A stretch of 64,000 nt of DNA from Nesterenkonia sp. Act20 (GTDB taxonomy: Bacteria; Actinomycetota; Actinomycetes; Actinomycetales; Micrococcaceae): positions 511,490-575,489 of the forward strand of contig NZ_JADPQH010000002.1 in NCBI RefSeq assembly GCF_019173455.1, given 5' to 3'. The position numbers were made by a program, and so were the translations under genes. Each line of letters starts with the position of its first letter. The first letter of the stretch is position 1. Below are positions 48,466-57,766 of this stretch, in pieces. The notes under the pieces were generated by a model. The model searched no databases and was not told the origin of the DNA. It saw nothing but the letters and a program-made list of their open reading frames with translations.

Positions 48466-49383
48466 ATGAGTACTCGAACCGGAACAACATCCAAGTTCAT
48501 CGGCCTGACCGCGGCGGCGGCACTTGCGCTGACCGCCTGCGGCGGAGGCGATGACAGCTCCGAGGCCAATGGTGACGCCAGCGAGGGTGAGGGTGGCGGC
48601 ACCATCACCCTGGGCATCATCCCGTCCTGGACCGACGGCCTGAGCATGGCCTACCTCTGGCAGGGCATCCTGGAAGAGGAGGGCTACGAGGTCGAGATCG
48701 AAGAGATCAACGACGCCGCACCCCTTTACACCGGTGTCGCCCAGGGCGATATCGACGTCTACCCTTCCGCATGGCCGGAGGTCACCCACGCTCAGTACAT
48801 GGACGAGTACGGTGACGACCTCGAGGACCTGGGCGCCTACTACGAAGGTGCTGTGCTGACCTTCGCGGTGCCGGAGTACACCGACATCGACTCGATCGCG
48901 GAGCTCAACGACAACGCTGAAGATCTCGGCAACCGAGTCGTGGGCATCGAACCCGGCTCTGGCCTGATGGAGATCACGAACGAAGCGGTCTTCCCGGACT
49001 ACGGCCTGGATGAGAACTTCGATCTCGTGGAATCCTCCACCAGCGCGATGCTCACCGAGCTCGGCTCCGCGATCGATGACGAGGAAGACATCGTCGTCAC
49101 CCTCTGGCGGCCCTTCTACGCCTACGGCGACTTCGACCTCAAGGACCTCGAGGATCCCGAAGGCTCGCTGGGTGAGCCCGAGACGCTGAACTTCATCGCC
49201 AACTCCGAGTTCTCCAGCGAGTTCCCCGAGGTCGCCGAGTGGATGGGCAACTTCACGCTCTCCGACGATGAGTACGCGGAGCTCGAGAACATGATGGTCA
49301 ATGAGTACGCGGACAATGAGGAAGAAGCTGCTCAGGTCTGGATGGAGAACAACTCAGACATGGTCGACTCCATCAAGGAGTGA
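48466..49383 (+). CDS. Glycine betaine/proline-binding lipoprotein
   Basis: 305 residues from ATG 48466, five bases after GAGGA; ATG 48454 lacks a ribosome site. A signal peptide ends with the lipobox LTAC (AAAALALTACGGG). The mature protein is the OpuAC type, with IPSWTDGLSMAYLWQGIL, DIDVYPSAWPEVTH and VEPGSG-like motifs (VGIEPGSGLMEI); aromatic residues likely form the cation-pi box for betaine. Asp and Glu are very frequent, consistent with a salt-exposed protein. It completes the importer encoded upstream. A long hairpin terminator follows. Confidence 0.92.
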   Translation: MSTRTGTTSKFIGLTAAAALALTACGGGDDSSEANGDASEGEGGGTITLGIIPSWTDGLSMAYLWQGILEEEGYEVEIEEINDAAPLYTGVAQGDIDVYPSAWPEVTHAQYMDEYGDDLEDLGAYYEGAVLTFAVPEYTDIDSIAELNDNAEDLGNRVVGIEPGSGLMEITNEAVFPDYGLDENFDLVESSTSAMLTELGSAIDDEEDIVVTLWRPFYAYGDFDLKDLEDPEGSLGEPETLNFIANSEFSSEFPEVAEWMGNFTLSDDEYAELENMMVNEYADNEEEAAQVWMENNSDMVDSIKE

Positions 49384-49416
49384 TGCCGAACGATCAGCGC
49401 GTGCTGATCCTGTTCT

Positions 49417-49484
49417 GAGCACAGAGACCTCCGGCCCCGAGGTGTAGTCCATGACTCACTCCGGGGCCGGAGGTCTCTGTGCTC
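49417..49484. terminator. Bidirectional hairpin terminator, 23-bp stem
   Basis: Perfect 23-bp arms at 49417-49439 and 49462-49484 with a 22-base loop, between the convergent betaine-binding gene and the malate synthase remnant. The symmetry suits termination on both strands. Confidence 0.85.
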
Positions 49485-49535
49485 GGCGGCGCGTGGGCGC
49501 CGTCTCGTCGGTGTCCCGCTCAGCTGCTCAGCTGC

Positions 49536-50186
49536 TCAGCGAGGACGCTTCTCGACGAGGATGGCACCGCCGCCGTCGTCCTCTGCAGAGCTGAACGTGA
49601 TGGCGCGGATCGTGCCGGCCGGCAGACCGATCAGCTCCTCGGCGCGAACGAACATCTCCTGCCAGATCTCCAGCTCCTCCTCACTCTCGAGCCCCAGCAG
49701 GGAGATGAAAGGCGCCCGCTTCTCTGCGACGAGTCGCCGTGCGCAACGGTGGATGTGCAGACCAAAGTCCACCAGTCCGGCCGAGAGTGGCTGGCCCTGA
49801 CTGAAGATCCGATCCTCCGAACGGGTCAGCCGTCGCGGAGTCGCGAAGGCACAATCGGACTGCGCCAGGTGTCTGTCCACCAGCGCTTTCCACGACGCCT
49901 CCTCCTCCAACGCACGTTCCTGCTGACCTGCGGGGCTCGGAGCGAAGTTTCGCTCCTGCTGCAGCTGCGTCGGGTCCAGTGCGGCGATCCGTTCCCCGAA
50001 TTCGCGGTGCAGGCTGCTCAGGAAGCTCAGTGCATCCGCGGTGAAGACCTCGTTCTGGCGCGGAGCCCGGGCCGCTGTGAGCGTGATGCCGTTGATCGTG
50101 ATCGCATTCCCTGGATCGGCGATCCGCTCGACGTGGGTCTCGGGGCGGGTGCTGGGCTTCAGTGCGGTGCTGGTCTGTGCGTTCAT
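49536..50186 (-). pseudogene. Shortened malate synthase A-like remnant
   Basis: 216 residues from ATG 50186, with AAGGAG six bases upstream, in an open frame. Residues from FTADALSFLSSLHREFGERI match the malate synthase N-terminus (TAEAVEFLTELVTHF). A later block, LVDFGLHIHRCARRL, WQEMFVRAEELIGLPAGTIRAI, matches the segment before the TIM-barrel core. The section bearing FEDSLAP is missing, and nothing follows the fragment, so the catalytic part (over half of a 530-residue enzyme) is gone. The ORF is intact but cannot be an active malate synthase. It follows aceA on the same strand, as aceB would. Confidence 0.75.
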
Positions 50187-50214
50187 GGCTGACTCCTTTG
50201 TCAATGCCGGTACA

Positions 50215-51588
50215 TCAGTGGAATTGGCCCTCTTCGGTGGATCCCTTATAGGCCACGGTGGAGGACTCGGGATTCAACGTGGTGGAGATGGCATCGAAGT
50301 ATCCGGTGCCCACCTCGCGCTGGTGCTTCGTGGCGGTATAGCCATCGGCTTCCGCGGCGAACTCCTTCTCCTGGAGTTCCACGTAAGCCTTCATCTGCTC
50401 GTCCTTGTACCCGCGTGCCAGCTCGAACATCGAGTAGTTCAGCGCATGGAATCCGGCGAGGGTGATGAACTGGAAGGTGAAACCCATGGCCCCGAGCTCA
50501 CGCTGGAACTTCGCGATGGTCGCGTCGTCCAGGTGCTTCTTCCAGTTGAACGAGGGCGAACAGTTGTACGCCAGCATCTGGTCCGGATACTCGGCCTTGA
50601 CCGCCTCGGCGAACTGCTTGGCGTATTCGAGGTCAGGTGTGCCGGTCTCCATCCAGATCAGGTCCGAATAGGGGGCATAGGCCTTGGCCCGGGCGATGCA
50701 GGGTTCGATCCCGTTGCGCACCTTGTAGAAGCCCTCGGCAGTGCGCTCCCCGGTGATGAAGGCAGCGTCGCGATCATCGACGTCGGAGGTGATCAGTGTC
50801 GCAGCCTCGGCATCGGTGCGCGCGATCACCACACTCGGGGTGTTGTGCACATCAGCGGCGAGTCGAGCGGACTGCAGGGTGCGGATGTGCTGACCGGTGG
50901 GGATGAGCACCTTGCCACCGAGGTGGCCGCACTTCTTCTCCGAGGCGAGCTGATCCTCCCAGTGCACACCGGCCGCGCCGGAGGCGATCATGGACTTCAT
51001 CAGTTCGTAGGCGTTCAGCGGTCCGCCGAAGCCCGCCTCGGCGTCAGCGATGATCGGCACCAGGTAGTCCTCCACCGTGCGGGTGCCCTCGAGATAGTCG
51101 ATCTGATCGGCGCGGAGCAGAGCGTTGTTGATCCTCCGAACGACGCTTGGCACGGAGTTGGCCGGGTAGAGCGACTGGTCCGGGTAGGTGTGGCCCGAGA
51201 GGTTCGCATCGCCGGCGACCTGCCAGCCGGAGAGGTAAATGGCGCGCAGGCCAGCCTTGACCTGCTGGACCGCCATATTGCCGGTCAGTGCACCCAGAGA
51301 GTTGGTGTACTTTCCCTCGGCGTGCTCGGCGGTGAGCTGGCTCCAGAGCTTCTCCGAGCCGCGCTTGGCCAGCGTGTGCTCCTCCTGGACATTGCCCTGC
51401 AGGCGCACGACCTCGGCTGCGGAGTATTCACGGGTGGTCTGCGCCCACCGCGGGTTGGTGTCCCAGTCCTGCTGCAGCGCGTCGACCTTGTGCTGGAACG
51501 CCTGCCTGGTCTCAGGGCTCAGCTCGCCACCACGCTGGGCGCCCTGGTCCTGCGAAGCCTTCGGCTGTGAAATAAGTGTCTCGGTCAT
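50215..51588 (-). CDS. aceA: Isocitrate lyase
   Basis: 457 residues from ATG 51588, which follows AAGGAG by seven bases. The catalytic [13 protein letters not shown] carries Cys220; [32 protein letters not shown] and [13 protein letters not shown] are also conserved. It cleaves isocitrate to glyoxylate and succinate in the glyoxylate shunt. The gene for the partner enzyme is only a remnant downstream, so malate synthase must come from elsewhere (a glcB-like gene, for instance). Two palindromes in the upstream gap are candidate regulator sites. Confidence 0.96.
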   Translation of the reverse strand: MTETLISQPKASQDQGAQRGGELSPETRQAFQHKVDALQQDWDTNPRWAQTTREYSAAEVVRLQGNVQEEHTLAKRGSEKLWSQLTAEHAEGKYTNSLGALTGNMAVQQVKAGLRAIYLSGWQVAGDANLSGHTYPDQSLYPANSVPSVVRRINNALLRADQIDYLEGTRTVEDYLVPIIADAEAGFGGPLNAYELMKSMIASGAAGVHWEDQLASEKKCGHLGGKVLIPTGQHIRTLQSARLAADVHNTPSVVIARTDAEAATLITSDVDDRDAAFITGERTAEGFYKVRNGIEPCIARAKAYAPYSDLIWMETGTPDLEYAKQFAEAVKAEYPDQMLAYNCSPSFNWKKHLDDATIAKFQRELGAMGFTFQFITLAGFHALNYSMFELARGYKDEQMKAYVELQEKEFAAEADGYTATKHQREVGTGYFDAISTTLNPESSTVAYKGSTEEGQFH

Positions 51589-51683
51589 CGGAATCTCCTT
51601 TGAATCGTGGACCGTGTTTCGGGGACAACACCAGTTCACGGCCTATGGAAGCCCCAGACCATAATTTCCTCGTCAAAGATCGG

Positions 51684-51709
51684 CGTTTCTTCGACAGATC
51701 GAAGAAACG
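51684..51709. promoter_or_regulatory. Palindrome upstream of aceA
   Basis: CGTTTCTTCG and CGAAGAAACG (perfect 10-bp arms) around ACAGAT, 96-121 bp upstream of aceA. It may bind a RamB-like or other regulator; the arms do not match a consensus I know with certainty. Confidence 0.6.
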
Positions 51710-51731
51710 GCGGAAGATGTGAGCACCCTGC

Positions 51732-51754
51732 GTCTTCTACACTATGTAGAAGAC
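51732..51754. promoter_or_regulatory. Palindrome between aceA and a divergent membrane gene
   Basis: GTCTTCTACA and TGTAGAAGAC (perfect 10-bp arms) around CTA, 30 bp before the start of the membrane gene at 51784. The two palindromes in this gap share a TTCTTC/TTCTAC character but are different sites. Confidence 0.6.
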
Positions 51755-51783
51755 CCGTACGTCTCGCATCTGCAAGGAGCATC

Positions 51784-52179
51784 ATGAACACACCCGCCGC
51801 ACCCGCCAGCCCCATGCCGCGCCTGACCCTGCTCGTCGGAGGCCTGCTGCTCGCCGTCGGAATCATCGGATACGTCGCCACCTCGTTCGCGAGCATGACG
51901 GCACTGATCCCCTCGGTAGTGGGTGTGCTGCTGCTGATCAGCGGCGCCATCGCGAAGAAGAACACCAAGCTGGGTGTGCACATCGCCTTGGTCATCGCGC
52001 TTCTCGGCGCGCTGGGGATGATCATGCCGCTGATGAACCTGGGCGCGCTCTTCGCCGGTGAGGCGGAGAACCCCGGTGCGGTGATCTCCGCGCTGATCAC
52101 CGTGATCGTCCTCGTGGTGTACATCGTCCTTGGTGTGCGCAGCTTCATCGCGGCTCGCCGGTGGCGGACGGCTCACTGA
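51784..52179 (+). CDS. Four-span small membrane protein
   Basis: 131 residues; AAGGAG (51774-51779) is four bases before the ATG. A Pro/Ala N-terminus is followed by four hydrophobic segments (about 14-32, 39-57, 63-82 and 97-120) and a basic tail (RRWRTAH). No known motif. It is divergent from aceA, and shares the palindrome-rich gap, so it may respond to carbon source. Function unknown. Confidence 0.65.
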   Translation: MNTPAAPASPMPRLTLLVGGLLLAVGIIGYVATSFASMTALIPSVVGVLLLISGAIAKKNTKLGVHIALVIALLGALGMIMPLMNLGALFAGEAENPGAVISALITVIVLVVYIVLGVRSFIAARRWRTAH

Positions 52180-52204
52180 GCAGGTTCGTCGCGAGCGCGG
52201 AGCC

Positions 52205-52762
52205 TCATTCCGCGGAGCAGTGAAGCAGGCCGGGGACCATTTCGACGTCCTCGGCCTCTTCTATGCCCTCCTCCTGGAAATCCGAGCCCAGCACCAGGTC
52301 CACGCTGAAATCAGCACGGTCGTCGAGATCCACCATCGAGGCGGGAATGTGCTGCTGGAGCGTGTAGGCCTGGCGCAGGCCACGGTCACCCACCCGAATG
52401 ATGGCGGCGAAGCCGGTATCCGCCAGGTAGTCGTTATCGACCTCGGCGACGCGGAATCGGCGGTCATCGAGATCCTCTGCCACTTCACTGGCGAGACCCG
52501 GAGCATTCGTGGTGTTGAACACCGAGATCTGGACCCGCTCGGGGACCACCGGCTGCTGGGTGCCACGGGGACATTCCTCGGCCGCAGGGATCGCGCCCCT
52601 GCCGAAGATGCTCAACGGCACGGTCCCGTTGATCAGCAGCCAGCTCATCCCCGTGATGATCCCGATCACTGCGAGAGTGCTCAGCCAGATGAGCAGCCGC
52701 TGGGTGCGCGTGCCTGCGGTCCTGTGATCCATGGCTGTCATTCTATGAGCCGGCCACCGCAT
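52205..52762 (-). CDS. LytR C-terminal domain protein
   Basis: 185 residues from ATG 52762, with GAGGA five bases upstream; ATGs at 52741 and 52732 are alternatives. A single membrane segment (LLIWLSTLAVIGIITGMSWLL) is followed by an extracellular LytR_C domain: RVQISVFNTTNAPGLASEVAEDL, then FAAIIRVGDRGLRQAYTLQQH and VDLVLGSDF. Such small LytR_C proteins are membrane-anchored and lie near cell-wall glycopolymer assembly; their chemistry is unproven. The gene start overlaps the upstream gene by 25 bases. Confidence 0.82.
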   Translation of the reverse strand: MRWPAHRMTAMDHRTAGTRTQRLLIWLSTLAVIGIITGMSWLLINGTVPLSIFGRGAIPAAEECPRGTQQPVVPERVQISVFNTTNAPGLASEVAEDLDDRRFRVAEVDNDYLADTGFAAIIRVGDRGLRQAYTLQQHIPASMVDLDDRADFSVDLVLGSDFQEEGIEEAEDVEMVPGLLHCSAE

Positions 52763-53319
52763 GGTTCCTCTCTGGGCTTCTTCTCAACCACCGCGGTCCT
52801 GGCGGCGAAACCACCGGCTGCGACCGCCATGACCACCCGTGGCGCGGGCACACGGAGCCTGCGCAGTCCGCGCTCGATGGCCCCGTCGAGCCAGAAGGCC
52901 AGTCGCATATTGCAGTAGACCAGCGCTCCGACGGCGACCCCTCCCCCGGCTCGGCCGAACCACATCGTGAGCGGCCTGCGGCGGGAGCGATCTGCGGCGG
53001 AAGCGCCAGTGGGCCGCTCGGCAGACCCGTCCGGTGATTGCACGGCAGAACCGTCCCTCTGGGGACCCGCTGCCTCGGCGACGGGCGAGTCGGGGCGGGC
53101 CTGGGCCGATTCCGCAAGGGATCGCCACGCTGCGGGGCTCGACACCAGTGCACCGAGCCCGATGGCGGGGGCCCACATCATGGTCTGCCGCAGCCAGGCC
53201 GGGTAACGCCGCGCCGGCACCAGTGCGCTCAGCCCGGTGCCGATCCCCTGCACCCAGGGGTCCTGGAACCAGTGGTTCTCTCGCCGTGATCGGGAGGTCT
53301 GCTGCTGCGCTGAGTCCAT
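52738..53319 (-). CDS. Hypothetical membrane-associated protein
   Basis: 193 residues starting MDSAQQQTSRSRRENHWFQD. Two moderately hydrophobic stretches (about 41-60 and 120-140) are separated by a Ser/Ala/Pro-rich linker, and the end is basic. No known motif. It overlaps the LytR_C gene by 25 bases, so the two are co-expressed. I see no basis for a functional call. Confidence 0.55.
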   Translation of the reverse strand: MDSAQQQTSRSRRENHWFQDPWVQGIGTGLSALVPARRYPAWLRQTMMWAPAIGLGALVSSPAAWRSLAESAQARPDSPVAEAAGPQRDGSAVQSPDGSAERPTGASAADRSRRRPLTMWFGRAGGGVAVGALVYCNMRLAFWLDGAIERGLRRLRVPAPRVVMAVAAGGFAARTAVVEKKPREEPCGGRLIE

Positions 53320-53444
53320 GCATGGAGCCTAGAAGACCAAAAGACCCGGGTCATCCACCTACAGAGTGATTCTGCGCTCGGGCAGCAGTGCAGATCGCGC
53401 CCCAGAGCCTCAATTGGACGCCAGCGAGGTGGCCGAAGACATGA

Positions 53445-53535
53445 AGAGCCCCACGTGCACCTGCCAGAGCCCACTTACCCTTGCTACCTTCCGGTCCTGG
53501 GGGAGTTCAGCAGGATGGCACCGCACGTGGGGCCG
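53445..53535 (-). ncRNA. ffs: Small signal recognition particle RNA (4.5S)
   Basis: On the minus strand the conserved hairpin tip reads AGGACCGGAAGGTAGCAAGG, the SRP RNA domain IV signature. The outer stem is closed by GCACGTGGGGC (53523-53533) with GCCCCACGTGC (53448-53458), giving about 90 nt. It binds Ffh and targets membrane proteins. It is alone in the 53320-53602 gap, which holds no other gene that I can see. Confidence 0.93.
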
Positions 53536-53602
53536 GGGATCATCTTATCGTGGAGCTGCGCCTGAACGCGAATGGGACGCAGCTTCGCCTCCGCGGTGCT
53601 GA

Positions 53603-55285
53603 TCAGCGCTTGAGCGCGTTCGCCACGTCCTCGAGCAGCTGCGGAATGTCGTCACGGTCGGTGATCGCCTCGATGAAGACCAGTTTTTCGCGGTTGCTCA
53701 TCGTGTCGCGGCAGGCCGCCAGCAACTGCGCCTCGGTGGTGACTCGGCGGTAGAGGTAGTCCTCCTCCGCGGCGCCGAAGAGCTGCGGGACCAGGTCCCA
53801 GCGCCAGGGCGCGATGTCGTTATAGACGGCGTCGGGACCGTGTATGGCGCGCTCCACGGTGTAGCCGTCGTTGTTGACCAGCACGATCACTGTGGGGAGC
53901 TTCTCCCGGATCATCACGCCCATCTCCTGGATGGTCAGCTGGGCCGAGCCGTCTCCGATCAGCAGCACCGGCCGGCGGCTGCGATCGGCGAGGCCGGCAC
54001 CGAGGATGGCGGGCAGGGTGTATCCGATGGAGCCCCACATGGGCTGACCGATGAACGTGGACTTCGCTGGGAACCGGTGGGACGCCATTCCGAAGTAGCT
54101 GGTGCCCTGGTCCGCCGCCACGATGTTCGCCGACTCCAGCTGGGAGGCCAGCACTCGCCAGAGACCGTCCTGAGTCAGCGGCTCGTCCGAGGGCTCGCGC
54201 GGCGTCTCCGGGGCGGGAGCCTCCGCGGCAGGCATGGGCACGACGTTGTCGAGGTCTTCTGCCACTCGGTGCAGCACCGCGAGCGCGTCCTGCAGCGAGA
54301 TCGGGGTGAAGACCTCCTCCCCCACGCGGGCCCCGAAGCGGGAGACATCGATCAGCCGGGCAGGATCCAGGTTCATGGAGAAGCCTGCTGTGGTGTTGTC
54401 GGTGTACTCCACACCCAGGGTGATCAGCGCGTCTGCGCCCTCGATGACGTCGCGGACGCGGTCCTGAGAGGCGGCACCGGCGTAGATCCCGACGAAGTTC
54501 GGATCTGACTCATCCACCAGCGTCTTGCCCCAGGCCAGGGTCGCAAAGGGAAGCTTGGAATCCGTCAGGAAGGAGGCGAGCTCCTCGGTGGCACCGAGCC
54601 GGTGCACGAGCAGGTCAGCCAGCACGGCGGTGCGCCGACCGGGGAGGAACCGCCGCACGGCCTCTTCGAAGGCGGCGACGGCGCGCGGGGTGGTCACCGG
54701 CAGGTCCGTGGTCAGCGGTTCGGCGGGCGGGTAGGCGGGGACCTCGGCGACGTCGGCGGCGAGCATCAGGTAGCCCGGCCGGCGGCGGAAGACGACGTCG
54801 CGCAGCACCCGATCGATCTCCCAGGTCGCGGTGGCGGCGTCGAGATCGGCGTGGGCGCAGGTGACCTCTTCGGCCATGCGCAGGAAGTGCTTGAAGTCCC
54901 CGTCTCCCAGGGAGTGGTGGATCTTGCGGCCGGAGGCCTGGGTCTCCTTGGGCGGGGCCCCGACGATCTGGACCACCGGCACGGATTCCGCGTAGGAGCC
55001 CGCGACGGCGTTGATCGCGGAGAGCTCTCCCACCCCGTAGGTGGTCAGGAAGGCGCCGATGCCGCGGATACGGGCATAGCCGTCCGCGCTGTAGCCGGCG
55101 TTGAGCTCATTGGCGGAGCCGACCCAGCGGATTCTGCTGTGGTCCACCACGTGGTCGAGGAAATGCAGGTTGAAGTCTCCGGGAACGCCGAACAGCTCGG
55201 TCAGTCCGAGCTCGGCCAGCCGGTCCAGCAGGTAGTCACCGATCGTGTAGTCGGAGCTGTTCTGGTCCTGAACGTCTTCGGGCAT
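53603..55285 (-). CDS. TPP-dependent 2-oxoacid decarboxylase (pyruvate/indolepyruvate type)
   Basis: 560 residues from ATG 55285; an upstream TTG at 55348 has no ribosome site. N-terminal YLLDRLAELGLTELFGVPGDFNLHFLD contains the active-site Glu region with ANELNAGYSADGYARI. The TPP motif is IGDGSAQLTIQEMGVMI ending in VNNDGYTVE, and MWGSIGYTLPAILGAGL precedes it. It is closest to pyruvate, phenylpyruvate and indolepyruvate decarboxylases and should release an aldehyde from a 2-oxoacid. It is divergent from the MDR reductase, which might reduce that aldehyde. Confidence 0.88.
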   Translation of the reverse strand: MPEDVQDQNSSDYTIGDYLLDRLAELGLTELFGVPGDFNLHFLDHVVDHSRIRWVGSANELNAGYSADGYARIRGIGAFLTTYGVGELSAINAVAGSYAESVPVVQIVGAPPKETQASGRKIHHSLGDGDFKHFLRMAEEVTCAHADLDAATATWEIDRVLRDVVFRRRPGYLMLAADVAEVPAYPPAEPLTTDLPVTTPRAVAAFEEAVRRFLPGRRTAVLADLLVHRLGATEELASFLTDSKLPFATLAWGKTLVDESDPNFVGIYAGAASQDRVRDVIEGADALITLGVEYTDNTTAGFSMNLDPARLIDVSRFGARVGEEVFTPISLQDALAVLHRVAEDLDNVVPMPAAEAPAPETPREPSDEPLTQDGLWRVLASQLESANIVAADQGTSYFGMASHRFPAKSTFIGQPMWGSIGYTLPAILGAGLADRSRRPVLLIGDGSAQLTIQEMGVMIREKLPTVIVLVNNDGYTVERAIHGPDAVYNDIAPWRWDLVPQLFGAAEEDYLYRRVTTEAQLLAACRDTMSNREKLVFIEAITDRDDIPQLLEDVANALKR

Positions 55286-55488
55286 GGGGTCTCGCCTTCT
55301 GGTCTCGGAGGCCTGCGGGGATGCGGGTGGATCGGCCGGGACCTCCAACGGTCTTCGGTGGGCACAGTCTACGTGGGAGGGGTCACAGACACCGTCGCGC
55401 GAGGAATAGCGCTGTGACTGTGACTGTTGCCGCTCGCGTACCTCATCAGGAGATATTTCAGCGATAGAGACTAAGAAAGTAGGACATC

Positions 55489-56466
55489 ATGCGTGCTGTC
55501 ACCCATGAGACATTCGGCGAGCCCTGGGACGTCCTCACCGTGGAGGACGTCTCCGTCCCGGAGCCCGGAGCCGGCGAGGTTCGGATCCGGACGCTGATGT
55601 CGCCGATCCACAATCACGATCTCTGGACGATCCGCGGCACCTACGGTTTCAAGCCTGAGCTGCCCGCGCGGGCCGGCACCGAAGCCGTGGGCGTCATCGA
55701 TGCCCTCGGCGAGGGTGTAGAGGGCCTCTCTGTAGGTCAGCGCGTGGCCTCCGGCGGCACCTTCGGCGTCTGGGCGGAGTACTTCACCGCCTCGGCTGCC
55801 GGGCTGATCCCGGTGGATGAGGCCGCCGCCGACGACGTCGCCGCGCAGCTGGTGGCCATGCCGTTCTCCACGCTGGCGCTGCTGGACTGGCTGGACCTCA
55901 AGGAGGGCGACTGGATCATCCAGAACGCCGCCAACGGCGCCGTGGGGCGTCTGCTCGCCCAGCTGGCCCCGACCCGCGGCATCAACGTGGTGGGCCTCGT
56001 GCGCCGCGACGCGGGCATCGATGAGTTGGCCGAACAGGGAATCACTCGGATCGTCTCCACGGAGACCGCCGGCTGGGAGGATCGCGTTGCCGAGATCACC
56101 GGTGGCGCGGCGATCACCGCCGGCATCGATTCGGTGGGCGGCGAGTCTAGCAATCAGGTCCTCTCCCAGCTGGGCGAGGATGCCACGCTGGTGATCTTCG
56201 GCGCGATGGCTGGCGGGACCATGGAGCTGAACTCCGGTGCCATCATCTTCAAGAACGTCACCGTGAAGGGATTCTGGGGAAGTCGCGTGATGGGATCCCT
56301 GGCGCCACAGCGCCGCGGGGAGCTCTTCACCGAGCTGCTCACCCGGGTCCAGGACGGGTCGATCTCGCTGACGACGGAGGCCAGCTACTCCTTCGAGCAG
56401 GTCCGCGAGGCCGCGCAGGCGAACTTCGTGCCGGGCCGCACGGGCAAGATCATGTTGCGCCCATAG
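55489..56466 (+). CDS. Zinc-independent MDR-family oxidoreductase
   Basis: 325 residues. The N-terminal substrate domain lacks the structural zinc cysteine cluster and carries IHNHDLWTIRGTYGFKPELP. The NADPH region IIQNAANGAVGRLLAQLA and the later IFGAMAGGTMELNSGAI follow the quinone-oxidoreductase/MECR (2-enoyl thioester reductase) pattern. NADPH-linked reduction of an enone or quinone is expected. It is divergent from the 2-oxoacid decarboxylase gene with its own start. Confidence 0.85.
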   Translation: MRAVTHETFGEPWDVLTVEDVSVPEPGAGEVRIRTLMSPIHNHDLWTIRGTYGFKPELPARAGTEAVGVIDALGEGVEGLSVGQRVASGGTFGVWAEYFTASAAGLIPVDEAAADDVAAQLVAMPFSTLALLDWLDLKEGDWIIQNAANGAVGRLLAQLAPTRGINVVGLVRRDAGIDELAEQGITRIVSTETAGWEDRVAEITGGAAITAGIDSVGGESSNQVLSQLGEDATLVIFGAMAGGTMELNSGAIIFKNVTVKGFWGSRVMGSLAPQRRGELFTELLTRVQDGSISLTTEASYSFEQVREAAQANFVPGRTGKIMLRP

Positions 56467-56487
56467 TTGCAGCTCCTCCGCCCGTGA

Positions 56488-57507
56488 TCAGAGATCTGCC
56501 GGTCGGAACACCCAGGGTTCGCGCGGAAGGCGGTTCGGGTCGAAGGACTCCAGTGCCGCGGCCAGCGGTCCGGCGGGGAGGCGCAGCGAGTCCAGCAGCA
56601 GGTCACGCAGGGCGTCATCGGTCAGGCCCTGCTCACGCAGTGCTGAGCGGGTCACCGCCCCGTCCCGCTTGGCCAGGCGCCGCCCCTCGGGATTGAGCAC
56701 CAGGGGCACATGGGCGTAGACGACCTCCGACGCCGCCTCGGCACCGTAGAGCAGGCCCCGCAGGTAGGCCTGGCTGGGCGCTGAGGCGGCGAGGTCGTCC
56801 CCGCGGACCACCTGGTCCACCCCAGTGAGATGGTCATCGACCACCACTGCCAGGTTGTAGGCCGGGGCCCCATCGTTGCGCTGGAGCACGAAGTCATCCA
56901 CCTCTGTGGTGATCTCCCCGAGCAGCTGGTCCCGAGTGCTGACCTTCGGGGCGGCACCGTCCTCGTCGCGGTCGGCGCGCAGCCGCAGCGACGCCGGGCG
57001 CTCGGCACGACGGCGCGCGCGTTCCTTCTCGCTGAGGTTCCGGCAGGTGCCGGGATAGGTCCCGGGAGTCGCATGCGGGGCGCGGGTGGCCTCTCGGATG
57101 TCCTTGCGTGAGCAGAAGCATTCAAAGGTCATACCCGATTCGGTCAGCTGCTCGATGGCTTCTGTGTAGAGGCCCAGTCGTTCGGACTGTCTGGTGGAGG
57201 CGTGACCGTGCTGGGAGTCGAAGGTGAGGCCCACCGCGCTCAGATCATCGAACTGCTGGGCCTCCGCGCCGTCGACGGTGCGTTCGGCATCCAAGTCCTC
57301 GAACCGCAGCAGGAACTCCCGCTCGCTCCAGCGCGCGAAGAGCCAAGCCAGCATTCCGGTGCGCAGGTTCCCGAGATGCAGGTCTCCGGAGGGACTGGGC
57401 GCATAGCGTCCTGCGGGCACCTGGAGCTCCTCTCTGGGGTCGAGCTGGGCGGATCCGGGGCCGCCGCCGAGGGTTGATGTGCTGGCCACCGGACGACGGT
57501 AAACCAT
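56488..57507 (-). CDS. gluQ: Glutamyl-Q tRNA(Asp) synthetase
   Basis: 339 residues from ATG 57507; GTG 57489 is an alternative. HIGH-like motif APSPSGDLHLGNLRTGML, zinc-type cysteines FECFCSRKD and GTCRNL, and the KMSKS-like RLAKRDGAVT are visible, and there is no anticodon-binding domain, as expected for GluQRS. It attaches glutamate to queuosine in tRNA(Asp). The gene is divergent from tRNA-Ser and ends beside the MDR gene. Confidence 0.93.
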   Translation of the reverse strand: MVYRRPVASTSTLGGGPGSAQLDPREELQVPAGRYAPSPSGDLHLGNLRTGMLAWLFARWSEREFLLRFEDLDAERTVDGAEAQQFDDLSAVGLTFDSQHGHASTRQSERLGLYTEAIEQLTESGMTFECFCSRKDIREATRAPHATPGTYPGTCRNLSEKERARRRAERPASLRLRADRDEDGAAPKVSTRDQLLGEITTEVDDFVLQRNDGAPAYNLAVVVDDHLTGVDQVVRGDDLAASAPSQAYLRGLLYGAEAASEVVYAHVPLVLNPEGRRLAKRDGAVTRSALREQGLTDDALRDLLLDSLRLPAGPLAAALESFDPNRLPREPWVFRPADL

Positions 57508-57606
57508 CCTACGGGGAGCCGATGTGCATTCTGGGATGCATCTCCGCTAGTATGAAGTCTGCTCTCGAGGGCCGCGCCGATCCGGCAGGCCAGCGAGAAG
57601 CAGCCA

Positions 57607-57691
57607 GGAGGATTCGCCTAGCGGCCTATGGCGCACGCTTGGAACGCGTGTTGGGTTCACGCCCTCGGGGGTTCAAATCCCCCATCCTCCG
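57607..57691 (+). tRNA. tRNA-Ser (GGA anticodon)
   Basis: 85 nt. Acceptor arms GGAGGAT (57607-57613) and ATCCTCC (57684-57690) pair, with discriminator G. The anticodon loop TTGGAAC carries GGA. A long variable arm and TTCAAAT T-loop fit tRNA-Ser. CCA is not encoded. The DNA to its right holds degraded contractile-injection-system genes. Confidence 0.97.
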
Positions 57692-57698
57692 CAGCACG

Positions 57699-57741
57699 AA
57701 GGGCCCCTCACTTGCAGATTCTGTCGGTGAGGGGCCCTTTT
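57699..57741 (+). terminator. Rho-independent terminator after tRNA-Ser
   Basis: 13-bp arms (57699-57711 and 57727-57739), 15-base loop, followed by a short T-run (57738-57741). A classical intrinsic terminator, eight bases after the tRNA. Confidence 0.88.
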
Positions 57742-57766
57742 CGCGTCCGCTCATGCTCTTGAATAC

